A model generated the notes under the pieces. That model saw only the letters and a list, made by a program, of their open reading frames with translations, had not been told where the DNA came from and ran no database searches. Shown here one piece after another: positions 44,006 to 55,440 of a stretch of 60,000 nt of DNA. How positions within the stretch are numbered: the stretch's first letter is position 1; each line of letters begins with the position of its first letter. Source of the stretch: Symsagittifera roscoffensis (lineage: Eukaryota > Xenacoelomorpha > Acoela > Convolutidae); the NCBI RefSeq assembly GCF_963678635.1, contig NC_087065.1:20165623-20225622 (forward strand), in the 5' to 3' direction. A program made the position numbers and the translations under genes.

Positions 44006-47000
44006 AGTTACTCGGCGTTCAAGTTACTCGGCGTTCAAAGAAGATATTGACCTGGCTGTCCGAGGAATATGTGCCATTAGACCAGAATGCCGCCAAAAAA
44101 AGTGCGACAAAAAAAATTTAGTTCGAGAAGTTTAATTGCCCGGAATGCCAATTCTGACGGTTAACAGTCCTATTTGTTGAAGAGAATGAATTGGGAAGGG
44201 TCAGTTTAGACCGAAATATTTGTTTTTAAATTTTCGATTTGAGCGTGCATGACACGTAACGTTTTTATTTATCGCGACTACTGGAAAACCGCGAAACTCA
44301 GACAAACGAAGAGTTGAGACAACGAAGATTGAAACACGATTTAACTCGGAGTTCCAAAAGAAGACGCTCCAACTGTAACGATTCTACAGTTACAATCGTT
44401 ATCGAGTACATCCCGTTGATCAGGAAGGCTGACGGCAGATTTTGCAGCCCTTTCCGATGGTGAAAAAGACGCTTTATACTGAAGATCCGAGAAACTGAGG
44501 AGTCTGGAGTGTTGCTTAGAACTATCTGTTATAAATGTAAATGCTGATTTCATTAACACGCCATCTTTAAGCTTTTTGAACTTAATATTGTTGCATGTTT
44601 AACGAAAGAATTCATTTACAAGGAAGCTATATCGTATATTTCAATAGTTAAGATTTTATTCGAGTTCCCTGTTTGAATTCATTAGTTATTCCAACAATTT
44701 TAAGACAAGCAGCCCAATAGAGTTATGCTGTCAGAGTTTTTCTATGTGTTGCGGTCCCTATATAAAAAACATATTTAGCTTATAAAATTAATTTTGAAAA
44801 ATTTCTCAATTTTTGACAACCAGGCTGTAGTTGTGTGCTTTTCTAGTAATCTCAGGAATTGCAATTTTTACCTCCCAACATGACTGCTCAAAAACATGTA
44901 GTTTTTTGAGATTTGATGTTTTTTATGAATTTTTTCCAAAATTTTCAAAAAATTTAGATTTAAAAAAACTTTGAAGATCTCAATGCTGATTTTGAAAACT
45001 GGGTCTTTTCATGGGTTGCGAAAATTGCCTTTGAATATGACTGTTTAGATCCTTGTACTTTTCAAGATATGATGTTTTTTAAGATTTTTTCGAAATTTTT
45101 CAAATATCTTAAATATGGAAAAACTTTCACTTAATTTGAAGTTCCCAACTCTAAAGTGAGACTCTGTCTGGATACTCTAAGAAGTTCTAAATTTTGCCTC
45201 CAAGTATGAGTGCTCGAAACCCTATACTTTTTGGGACATGACGTTTTTTGCGGTTTTTCAAAAACTTCAAGAAAACAAAAAATCTTTTATAATTTTTTTA
45301 AATCATAATTGGAAGTTCCCAGCTCTGTAGTGAGGGCTGTCCAAATATTCACAGGGTTACGAATCAAGCATGCAAATAATAATGGTCAAATGTTCATAGT
45401 TTTCCAGATATAACGTTTTTTTTGTAATTTTTTTGAACAGAAACTTTGAAAAGTTAAATTATAACTCTTTTTTCAATTCTGAAATTCCTAATTCTATAGT
45501 ATGGGGCTGGCAGAGTAACTTCTTAGGTTTCAAATTCTGCCTTTAAGCATCGCCGCTCAAATTATACTAGTTTTCGAGATGTGATGTTTTTTGTTTTTCA
45601 AAAAATATATCTTTTTTTTAGAAAATTTAAGTTTGAAGTTTCTTAAAATTTGAAATTCCCAACGCTGTATTTGAGTATTGTAAGAGTACTCTCAAAAAAT
45701 GCAAGTCTTGCATCCAAATGCGTTCCGAGATTTGACATTTCTTAGTTCATATTTCTTAGTTCTTAGTTAGAACTTATGTATAACTTCACAAAAATTTATG
45801 GTTTTTCAAGTATAACTTGACGAAACTTTATAGTTTCTCAAAGTTTTAAAAAAAAAATTTGAAAAAAAGTTTTGGAAATTTTGTAATTACCAACCCATTG
45901 GTTGGTGTCAGGTCACACTCAAAGGGTGCAGATCTTTTTCCAAATTATGCTGTTTTCTTTGAGTTGTTTTAATTTCGAAGCTACAGGCTAGTTATATTCG
46001 ACATTTTTAGCTTCCCAGAATGTTCTGAATTGAATTTATGTAACATCAGATTCTTTTTCAGATTTAGAAAAACTAGGAAGTGATTGAAAAGGTCGATCCA
46101 TCTCCGATTGATAGAATGGTTTTTTTTACTGAACAAGAACAAAGAACTACTAGCCATGAACAAAAGGGATGAGATTACAGATGGCTTATATGCGAGAATG
46201 AGGTCAACTGGTGGTCAGCGTGCACGTCTTTATGGACTTGCTAAAGTACATATAAAAGATACAACACTACAACTTCTCCTCTCTCGTCCCGGTAGTTTTT
46301 ATGGGAAACTGAATAAAACACAACCAAAATTTTTCGATAAAATCCAGGGCGCAAATATTGAGACAAACACTGAAACAGCTAGATATATGATAGAGAATAC
46401 TAAATTAGAATCTGAAGAGTGTATCATTTCCTTGGAAGTGAAAATCCTGTACCCAAATTTTCCACTCAAAGATGCCAATGACATCGCTCTGAGGAAATTA
46501 TACAGCCAGAATGAGCCACCTGACTTGTCAAGAAGTACAATGAAACGCATTTTGTACATAGTTGTTACTGAAGTCTATTTTAAGTTCAACGACATATGGA
46601 AAGTACAGAAGGACGCATTGGCCATTGCTGCATTCCTGGCAGTCATTCTGGCAAATCTTTGATTGCAAGACTATGAGAAGGTTCCGGCTATGGTCATCCC
46701 TCAAAAGATTGATATCCTAGAGAACATTAACGAAAAGGCCCAAAATGCAAAAGAAGGGTGATTTTCAGAACCAACGCAGTGGAATATTAGGATTGTTTGA
46801 ATTGGTATCATAAAGATTGTGGAGGCATTTTGGAAGAAAATTACAAAGGCATATCAAAAAAGTTTGTTTCTGCAAATCGTGCAATGAGAGGCGTGAATAT
46901 GAGCTGACCGTAGCAGGTATGAAACTTTTTCTATGTAGACGGTATTGTAAGGACTGTTAAAGACAACCTGAGCGTGGTATTCCAAGCAGCTAACAAATTG

Positions 47001-47575
47001 CATCCTAATTTACAGTTCACTTTTGAAACACTTAATGAGAACAGTGACTGGGCTTTTTTAGATATCAATATAAAATTAGATTGCAACAAGCAAGTTAAAT
47101 ATGGATGGTACCAAATATCAACGGACACTGGCACGCTTCTAAACTTCAGCAGTTGCGCACCATTGAAGTGCAAGAGAAATACAAAAAAGTGTACGGTGCA
47201 CAAGATTTTGAGGCGCACATCTTTATGGGAATTTTACGATGAAGCAATGATGATCAAAAGACAGCAATGGAAGGAAAATCAGTATCCAGATGAGTAGTCA
47301 TCCAAAGTTGAGTCGGAAACACAAAGCAAAATTCTTGTAGCAAAATTAATACCAACTAAGAGAGAATCTCGGGTAACAAATGACAAGCGAGAAGAGAAAT
47401 GACTAATGCTCATGCTTCAATATCGTGGAAATCAATGTCAATTGTTTGTAAACAAGGCGCGGAGCATCAACAAAGAACAAATTGTGTTTAAGACCCGGAA
47501 ATTGAAAACCGCTCTTTCCTCCTTAGGTCGTCATTCTCTCACGATCTGGAATCCAATGTGGTCTACAAACTGTCT
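44006..47575 (+). mobile_element. Penelope-like element copy 3, 5'-truncated
   Basis: Starts with a perfect 16-bp tandem duplication, AGTTACTCGGCGTTCA at 44006-44021 and 44022-44037, then follows copy 2 from 39893 onward. The 165-bp repeat block lies at about 44820-45960. It is interrupted at 47575 by the LINE and resumes at 51753, so it is the only copy with both the RT core and the split endonuclease. Confidence 0.75.
44820..45960 (+). repeat. Degenerate 165-bp tandem repeat inside Penelope copy 3
   Basis: Third instance of the block described at 31385-32500. It includes both the CCAGATATAACG landmark (45405) and the TTTTCGAGATGTGATG landmark (45572), so it is the most complete of the three. 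Confidence 0.55.
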
Positions 47576-47678
47576 TAATATTAATAATAATAATGTGAAT
47601 TCACGCTTAAAATACAAAAGCGTAGGGACAAAGTCCCCTGAACAGATAAAACAAAAACATCACAACAACATGAAGTAA
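46063..47678 (+). pseudogene. Penelope RT and first half of endonuclease, copy 3
   Basis: 46084-46662 (192 residues) has the finger and palm segments with the same motif A change (SLEVKILYPNFPL). YVDG replaces YVDD at 46932-46943 in another frame. 46974-47297 is the thumb, and 47406-47678 holds FKTRKLKTALSSLG. Sharing both active-site changes with copy 2 shows that the source element was already inactive, or used a different active site, before duplication. Confidence 0.8.
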
Positions 47679-47964
47679 CTATGAGACACATTTAAACATA
47701 AGTTGCAAGGGCACGCAACGCGCCAGGTACATGGTTGACTATCATCAAAAACACTGTAGAAAAACCTCCAGTGAAAGCAGAAAGCCTGCTTTTCAATCCA
47801 GTATGGTTGAAAAAGTCTAAAGCTTGTGGGAGACTGTTGATGAATTTTGTAGTGCGATACCAAAAGTTGTTTTTACTACGCTGCAATCGAGTTCTACGGA
47901 CATCGAATTGAACGGTTGAACCACAGCGTGTCGAGTTATCACAATGGAACTGCACAAAACGCAA

Positions 47965-49757
47965 CTAGTCGAAATCATAGTTGCTATTGAGGACTTTAGA
48001 GAGGAAAAGCACATCATGAAGCTGCATGTAGAGCAACAAAGGTAGCAGTTTTAGGTTGTGGAGTCGATCTTTGTATGGGACAGCTGATGACTCCGCTAGA
48101 ATCCAAGTTGTCACTCTTCGTTGAACTCGTTCGATGATAATATAGTCGGTATTGTTTGCATTCCAAACTTGATGCCCATAAAGAAGAATGGGTACTATGA
48201 GAGACTTATACAAATTGAGTTTCGATAAAAATGACAAACTAGAAGAGGAATTCCTTTTGATGAGGAAGAAGCTCTGCATTGCTTTGCCACATCTCTCTTT
48301 TATGTGTGGGCTCCAAGAGAAACTACTAGTTATAGTGACTCCCAAATATTTTTCCTTCTGAGCACTATGAAGCGTAATAGGCAGGTTCTCGCGGTGGTGC
48401 CCCGGTGCATCCCTGCTACACTTGAGGACCAGGGACTTACATTTGTCAGCACTAAACATCATCTTGTTTTCATCTGCCCACGTCTTCAGACGAAAAAGGT
48501 CATCAACTACAGGGTCTTCGGTGTCGTTTTCATATGCTACAAAGAGTTCAACATCATCAGCAAACAATCCTGGTAGCGCTTCGCGTACACAATCCGGTAG
48601 ATCGTTGATGAACAACAAAAATAGCAAAGGCCCCAACAGAGATCCTTGGGGGACTCCGCTGGTGACTTCTAGGCAGTCAGATAGAACACCATTGAGTTTC
48701 ACTCTCTGGCGCTTGTTGCGCAGATAGTCCTTCAGAACTGCAAAAAGTTCACCACCGAAACCCCATTGCCAGAGCTTCCGAGTAAGGACAGAATGGTCGA
48801 CTTTATCGAAAGCCTTAGCAAAGTCAAGAAATACAATTTCGACATGGCTAAGTTTGTTGGAGTATAAAGCATGATAAACTCGGTCTGTGAGTTCCAATAG
48901 TTGCAAGATTGTAGAGCGCCTCTTCATGAACCCATACTGGAGTTTCGTCAAGTAAGGCTGAACGTGTGAGTAAACAGCATCGAACAAGCATTCTCAAAGG
49001 TCTTCGAGTTTATATTCAAGAGCGACACTGGCCTGTAGTTGGCAACATTGGCTTCATCTTCCTTCTTAAAAATTGGGATGATCACTGACTCTTTCCAGGC
49101 AAACGGGAACTTCCCTTCGGATTTGAGAGTCCGGAAAAACAGATGTAGGGACTTGGCTAGGGAATGGCACTCTCTGAACAAGCGAACTGGTAAACAATCT
49201 TCTCCTCCACTTTTTGAGACCTTGAGTTTCTGCATTATACCAGACAACTTGTCCACAGAAACATCGAAGTCGTAACAGCGAATTGGTGTAAGCACCGCTT
49301 CTTCATCAAGATCTATGAAGATCTTGCGGTGGCTGGTTTTCTCCGGAAACACTTCCTCAATTCTTCGTCTTACCCAATCATAACAAGAGCTGACAAGAAC
49401 ATCGCAGTTACTATAGCAGATGGGATCGAATGGATACAATAAAATTTTTTCGTTCAACTCATCGAAGTTACCGCTCGCAAAGGACACGGTTGCTGGAAAA
49501 AATTTCTTGAAGACTTGAACTTCTTCTCTTGAGTGCAGGACAGCTAAATACGGCATGTGATTGGAGAAGCATCTCTCATTGTACCGCAACTTCGCTTCCA
49601 ATTCTTTGTTCGCAAAACAGTTTATCACCATCTCCTGATCATTGGTAAATAGGACGTTCAGCAAACCGCTTTCATTGTTCGGATACCGAAGTAATTGGGA
49701 GAAGTTGTTCGCGAGCAAAAGATCTAAAACCTCAGATTCATACTCGTCTGGTGACAT
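47965..49757 (-). pseudogene. LINE copy 3 linker and reverse transcriptase
   Basis: 48948-49757 joins the endonuclease end (DEYESEVLDLLLANNFS) through the deletion to the RT start (SVIIPIFKKEDEANVANYRP). 47965-48987 (340 residues) carries motif A VFLDFAKAFDKVDHSVL, motif B TSGVPQGSLLGPLLFLLFIN and motif C GLFADDVELFVAYEN with both aspartates. A frameshift separates them and a stop at 47965 ends the frame early, with the C-terminus continuing at 47660-47964 in other frames. Of the two LINE copies this one has the longest uninterrupted RT. Confidence 0.8.
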
Positions 49758-50160
49758 GAAAGAGTTCCAGTCGTCTGGAGCATGTTGATATCTTCGGCAA
49801 TAATCACCCGAACACCTTGCCTTTTCTCATCACAAAACGACTGGATACTACTGAACAAGGAACTAAACTGTGCAATGCTCCATCCGTATTGACTTCCATT
49901 GTCAGCACTGTAGACTGTCACGATCAGCACTTGGAGATTCTTGACAAAACAGGCGCACACATCGTCAAAATCCAAGTTGAGCTCGACACCGTCAGATGGC
50001 AGTGACTTTTTGACACCGATCAGTACTCCGCCATGACGAGTATTTCCTGTACTATCATAACATTTCATATTCTTGCTGGTCAGCTCGTACTAGGGTAAGA
50101 ACAGAGTAGAATGTGGCACGTGATCAGTCAAACAGGTCACGTGATCAGTCAACAAAGTTT
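49724..50160 (-). pseudogene. LINE copy 3 endonuclease
   Basis: The 49724-50068 frame has NTRHGGVLIGVKKSLPSDG and GVRVIIAEDINML. The G-D-x-N motif has become E-D-I-N, unlike copy 1, so this copy carries an additional damaging change. A one-base difference near 49770 shifts the frame into the linker. Confidence 0.7.
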
Positions 50161-50169
50161 TTCTTGTAG

Positions 50170-51110
50170 TCATTGGTCTTCTTGAATTAGCTCGTACTTC
50201 TTGCCATCTTTGTATAGAGTCAAGTTACGAATAGAAAGAGATTCTCTTGAAGCTCCAGCGGAGATAAGTTCGAGTCTTTTCTTCAAGATTGCATTCTGTT
50301 GGGCTATTTCTTCTTTCGCTAGTCCTCGAGAGACGAACACGTTCTTGGTTTCTTCTGATTTTCTAAGGCTGCTTGGCTCTGGCAAGTATGCGTTTAACCT
50401 CATTGACAGACTTGAGTCTCACCAGAATTGTTCTTGGTCTTTTTCGAGTTTCAGTTTTTCTACCCAGTCTTCTCAGATCATGTACAACGGGACTTTCACC
50501 GACAGCTTTGAAGACAGACATCACTTCTTTGTATTCGTCTTCAATTGCTCTGATCGTAGACACTTTTTTGTTTGCGGCTATACCGTCGATGCGTATTTGA
50601 TACTCAATTTTTTTTTCATCGGATCATTTCTCATCTTTTTGTCTCGGCGCTGCTTAAATTTTGCTAACTATGTTCTGTATGGATGTGAGCGACCCCTGCA
50701 GGGGTTTCACTATATCCTTCATCAATGTTTCTGTGTCATCCACAGTGTCGACTGTTTTGATAGCGGCAATATTCTGCATTTGTTCAGCAAGAAACTGCAT
50801 CTTTTGATCAGTTGCTTTGATTGCATACTCCAAGCTCTCACACTTGTCGGCAAGCTTAATTGTAAATTCAGAACATCTTTGACCGAAAAGCATCTCTTTC
50901 GTTGTTGTCGATACACATGTTGCAGATAAGGAGTACATTTTGATTGACAGTTTTGAGAGCAGTCAGAACACTTTCATCGAAGCCTTTGCATTCTTTTGAA
51001 AAATGCAGACGATATCCGCAAGCAACACAGAGGAAGACATCTTTTCCAGGATGGATACTTTTGACGCAGTGCCGGCAAACAGTATTCCGCTATCCAGACG
51101 ATCTCTGTTG
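50170..51110 (-). pseudogene. LINE copy 3 ORF1 with PHD-like finger and coiled coil
   Basis: From right to left: about 51090-50870 encodes a cysteine pattern C-x2-C ... FLCVACGYRLHFSKECKG ... LLICNMC, a PHD/FYVE-like zinc finger seen in ORF1 of several LINE groups. 50654-50938 reads as a helical, probably coiled-coil stretch (LADKCESLEYAIKATDQKM). 50363-50563 and 50170-50403 give the RNA-binding-like end (LRRLGRKTETRKRPRTILV). Frame changes break it into pieces. It would bind element RNA. Confidence 0.65.
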
Positions 51111-51215
51111 TTGATAGCGTTCAGTTTCCATTCTTTATAAGTCTTTCGAAAGGCTCAGAATAAAGATAGACACGTGGAAAAAAAAATTTGGACCAAAAAA
51201 AAAAGATTCGACGTC

Positions 51216-51283
51216 GGTGAGGCTCGAACTGCCGACCTTTGGTATGCAAAGCGGCTGCTCTACCACAGAGCCTTGAACCTCAC
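51216..51283 (-). repeat. tRNA-like module 1 in the LINE leader (copy 3)
   Basis: Counterpart of 37035-37102. Here the anticodon region reads CGCTTTGCATACC and the D-arm GCTCTGTGGTAGAGC. Differences from copy 1 fall in the anticodon arm, and boxes A and B are conserved. Confidence 0.55.
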
Positions 51284-51428
51284 GCTACCGCTAGTTGTAT
51301 GTTGAATTTGATTGTGCTGCTCTGTTGTGTTGCTGTAACCAGATGAATGGCGACCGGAAAGATGTGCTTTTTCCAGAGAGGGCTTCCGATCCGGCTGTAG
51401 GAAAACAGCTCCACAAAACCCGCTCCTG

Positions 51429-51500
51429 GGTGGGCTCGAACACAGGTTGCTCTGCTGGGAAGTGCACGTTGTAGCCACTCGACCAACTGTGCCTCTCAGG
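51429..51500 (-). repeat. tRNA-like module 2 in the LINE leader (copy 3)
   Basis: Counterpart of 37241-37314, with the same GGTCGAGTGG and TGTTCGAGCCC boxes. Confidence 0.5.
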
Positions 51501-51752
51501 TCGTTCGATTGATCGCTATTTGTTCGATTGATCGCTATTCGTCAGTGTCACCGCGTCGCAACATCGCATTCAAAATGAGACTATTTAATAAGCTTATCAC
51601 AACAATTAGGCTAGCCAGAACGGGGATTGTATGATGAGAATACAATCCAGGAGCTGAAAAGAAAGAGACTTGATACTCTTTCTCGTTCAACTCAGAACGA
51701 GAAAGAGTGCATGCGTGCATATGTTAAATTGCGCGTTTTAGCGATGTAATTC

Positions 51753-52008
51753 CATCTATGTTAGACAAACTGTTCGACATTTGGCCGCAAGGATTGAAGA
51801 ACACAAGAAAAAGGATTCGCCTGTAGGCGTACAAAGACGTCAGTATGGAGAGGAAGAGGCAGCAGCTCATTTGAGTTAGGAGATAGTAGATCAGTCAAAC
51901 AATGCAATGAAACTCTTAATATTAGAAGCGCTGCACATTAGGAATCAGAGGCCAGGGGTCAACACGCGGGTTGAGTTCAGGAGTAGGGAGCTAATTTTTA
52001 GATTTTAG
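51753..52008 (+). pseudogene. Penelope copy 3, GIY-YIG endonuclease second half
   Basis: Same content as 37566-37822: YVRQTVRHLAARIEEHKKK, the same in-frame stop after HLS, and the MKLLILEALHIRN segment. Confidence 0.75.
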
Positions 52009-52444
52009 TCCAAGAATTTTTTTGGCTTAGGATATCGAACATGTCAATCGAAAACTTTGTAAAATCGAAAAGTTAACATAAGGAAACGCTAAGTAAGATC
52101 TAAAATCTCAGAATTTTGAGGAAAGGTAAAGATTACGAATTTCTTACATAATAATGCTTAAATTTGATTATCGGAAAGATATAATTTTTTTGTTTAGAAC
52201 CACTTAAAGGTCTTTCATGATGTTTTAACGTCTGTAATTCATTTTATATCAATTTCATTAACCTGACGATGGACATAGTTCCGAAAAAGTTCGAATTCAC
52301 ATTTTAATAATTCTTTTAAAAATAGTAATATACTAACTTAATATTAATAGAGTTTCAGTCCTGTATTAAAGGGTGGCCTAGTGGACTGGGGATGCTGAGA
52401 TTCAACCATGAGCTCACTATTTCTCATGCAACTAATTTAAATTG
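52009..52444 (+). repeat. Penelope copy 3, 3' tail and end of the array
   Basis: Matches 37823-38260 and ends at the same base (...AATTTAAATTG), which fixes the element's 3' end. The hammerhead-like core recurs at 52263-52286 (CTGACGA ... GAAA). Confidence 0.65.
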
Positions 52445-52920
52445 TGCGGTTTAGCCGATAGCCTTTAAGTAGTAACGATTTTGTCGACCCGATGTTTCGA
52501 GGACCATATTGAACTAGCTATAGAAGAGATGGTTAGAAGAACTTAATGCTCTATTTAGACGCTAGCGAATCGTTTTAGATTTTAGCCTAATTGTTGTGAT
52601 AAACTTATTAAATAGTTTCATATCTCGCAATGTCAAGACGAAATCGATCGAGGAGATGCTCACTCTTGGTTGACAATCATTGGACTCTTTGACGGTGTCC
52701 GTGGTGGTGTTCTTATTGCATGCCGTAAAGGTTATCTTATCGAGCATTTTAATTGCTGCTTATTATGTATGCAAGCAATTGGAAAATTTCAACGGCAAGT
52801 AGATAGATTACTTCAAGGGCTATTGCGTTAAATACAAATTGGGCAATTTCGGATACTAGCGAAAACCCACTCGAGCCAGCCATAAATATGGCATACTGAA
52901 GACTTGACGAATATCACAAC
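52445..52920. other. Array flank with an inverted fragment of the LINE leader
   Basis: 52586-52625 (TTAGCCTAATTGTTGTGATA and onward) is the reverse complement of 37387-37427 and 51573-51613. TTTAAATTGTGCGGTTTAGC at the array edge resembles 37536-37553. GTCGACCCGATGTTTCGAGG (52486) in reverse complement has a GAAACATCGGGTCGAC string reminiscent of hammerhead 3' parts, without a matching CUGANGA. No gene is seen. Confidence 0.4.
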
Positions 52921-55440
52921 ATGGCATCGACACGGACAACTCAATCCCGTGGGCGCATCGCATCCCAGCGACCAACATCCTGCTTCTGTGGAACTCCAGA
53001 TGAGCAAGGTTTCATGGTTGGCTGCGATGCCTGCGACTCCTGGTTTCACGGCAAATGTGTCAACATCAAGAGTGAGGACGCAGCGAACAATCTCACGTTT
53101 TTCCGATGCGGATCATGTGAAGCAGCGGATGTACCTGTCAGACGTTGTAAAGTATGCAAGGTGAATGTCCAACTCACTCAAGCTGGACTGGTACGAGTGC
53201 ACAAAGTCAACGGGAGCAAATGAAGGAACCATGGTACCTCAGAGTACGACGTAGTAAGTTCTGTCAACGAACCATAGTGCATAAAACTCTTGCGTGCTTT
53301 TTGTTCTGATAGACTTGACTGCCTCAAGCGTGTTCCTAAAGCCTCACGGAACAACTTAGCCCGTGCTTTTATTACTGTTTTTGACAAAATCTGTTCACAG
53401 CCGGATCTTTTGTCCCATTGGTGCAGTTTATTTACTCTTATTGGTAAATGCCTATCAGCAACCAAGAAGGATAATAATAACAGTCAGTCACTAGCTCCCA
53501 AGGTCAATGAGCGGATTCCTGCTTTCCAGTCTAGTGAAGAAGCCCCAGCCACTCGCGACCAAAAGAAAGCGAGGAAACCTAAGCCTTCCACGCAGTCTCC
53601 GTCTGAAGAGCTGAGCAAGCGCGTCTCTGCCAAGATAGAAGCCTCCGACATCAAAGGCGCCATTCGTGTTGCCTCCTCAGATGAGGAAATGGTGGATCCT
53701 AGTGACCCTGCTGTTGTGGACGAGCTGAGGAAAAAACATCCCCCGCGTTCCAATGCTGTCTCCTCCATTCCAGTCCCTTCTTCAGAGTCTCCGGTTGTTT
53801 GCCGCGTCTCCAGTGTCTCCGAAGCCATTCAGTCTTTTGCTTCTGGTTCTGCTGCTGGGCCTAATCGAGTGACTCCGCAGATTCTTAAAGACCTGATCAG
53901 TCAACGTGGAGAAGCCTCACAGCCCTTCTTGAGTAGTCTCACGTCTTTTATCAACATCGTTCTGGCAGGAAAAGTCCCGGCTCTCATTCGCCCGTTTGTG
54001 TTTGGAGTTAACCTGTTCGCCATGAGCAAGAAGACTGGAGGAGTTCGTCCCATTGCTGTGGGAAAAGTCTTCCGCAGATTGGCCTCCAAATGTGGTGGAC
54101 GCGCCTACTCAACTGCTAGAAAAGATTCATACGGCGCCCGTCAACTAGGCTATGGCACGCCTCGAGGAGCAGAGGCTGCAGTCCATGCCACGCGAATGTA
54201 CATACATGACAATATTGAAAGAAGCGGCAAGGTCATTCTCAAAATAGATTTCAAGAACGCGTTCAATTCCATCTCGCGGAACAAGTTTTTATCTCTGATC
54301 CACGAGCGTTATCCAGGTCTTTATCCTTATACGCACGCAGCTTATGACTCCGCATCACATCTTTTCATCGGTGATTCCGCTTTGTCTTCAGACGAAGGTG
54401 GTCAGCAAGGCGACCCTGAGGCACCGCCAATTTTCTGTGATACTGTGAACGAAATCACCCACAAAGTAGAATCAGAGTTGAACCTGTGGTATCTAGATGA
54501 TGGAAACTTAGGCGGAGATTACGCCATCGTCCTGCGCGACTTCCGCATGATCATCTCCGAAAGTGCCAAGTTAGGTCTCGAGGTCCGTCCCACCAAGTGC
54601 GAACTGTATTTTTTAGGCAACTCATCGGAGACACAAAAGTCGCTCATCTTGTCAGAGTTCAACAAGATCTCCCCGTTGATAGAAACTCCGGGCATCGACA
54701 ACTTGATAATCCTGGGGGCTCCTGTAGGGAATCTTACCATCTCCAATGTTCTCAGTGACCAGATAGCTGATTTGGAGCGCATGTGTTTGCGTCTGAAAAA
54801 CATCGAGGCTCATCATGCTTTCTTTCTTTTGAAGAGTTCGTTTTCTATCCCGAAGTTGTTATATATACTTCGCTCCTCTCCGTGTTTGAACTACCCTGAA
54901 CTCTTAGCTAAATACGACGACATCCTCTACTCCAGCCTCGAGAGCATCTGCAACATAAGACTTGATATTGACGCCCGCAAGCAAGCGTCCCTTCCCGCAG
55001 CTTTAGGTGGTCTCGGATTAGGATCTGCGTCTGTTCTTGCCATATGCGGGTATCTCTCGTCTGTTGGCAGTTCTTCACGCCTTTGTTCCGAAATCCTCAA
55101 TAAGCCTCTGACTCTTTGTATGAAGGAGCCTTGTCACAATGGTATGAGCTCTCTGGCTCCACCACTATCCCCGAGAACAACTTTCAGAAGTCTTGGTCTG
55201 ACCCCGTATACAGAACCCGGCTTAATAATCTGATCACCGACGCACCTGACAATAAATCTCGCATTCGCCAAGTCTTTCGAGGGTAAGCTACAGTCTGCTT
55301 GGCTCACCGCCCTGCCGTCAAGTTCTTTGGGCCTCAAACTTTCCAATATCCATCTCCGAATATCTCTCGCTCTTCGTCTCGGTGTTCCCATATGTGAGCC
55401 TTGTGCCAGTCGGTCATATCTGGAATTTTGACCTTGAGGG
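52921..55440 (+). pseudogene. R2-like LINE: PHD finger plus reverse transcriptase
   Basis: One frame starts at the ATG at 52921 and is interrupted by stops at 53221 and about 53269; the main open part is 53290-55233 (647 residues). Residues 21-66 form a PHD finger (CFCG, GCDACDSWFHGKC, FRCGSC), followed by CKVC. RT motifs: GPNRVTPQIL, GGVRPIAVGKVFRRLASK, VILKIDFKNAFNSISRNK (A), DEGGQQGDPEAPPIFCD (B), LNLWYLDDGNLGGD (C, aspartates intact) and LGLEVRPTKCELYF. Near 55120 a frameshift moves coding to other frames (WSDPVYRTRLNNL; LSNIHLRISLALRLG). The expected zinc-knuckle and restriction-like endonuclease end is missing, so the element is 3'-truncated at about 55430. By family it reverse transcribes at its nicked target; this copy is inactive. 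Confidence 0.8.

Larger units (their letters stand above)
47576..51752 (-). mobile_element. CR1/Jockey-type LINE, copy 3, nested in Penelope copy 3
   Basis: Same insertion point, orientation and ends as the LINE at 33436-37565, differing by scattered substitutions. It keeps the full ORF1 finger and coiled-coil region but lacks about 300 bp of the endonuclease-RT linker (near 49313). Confidence 0.75.
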
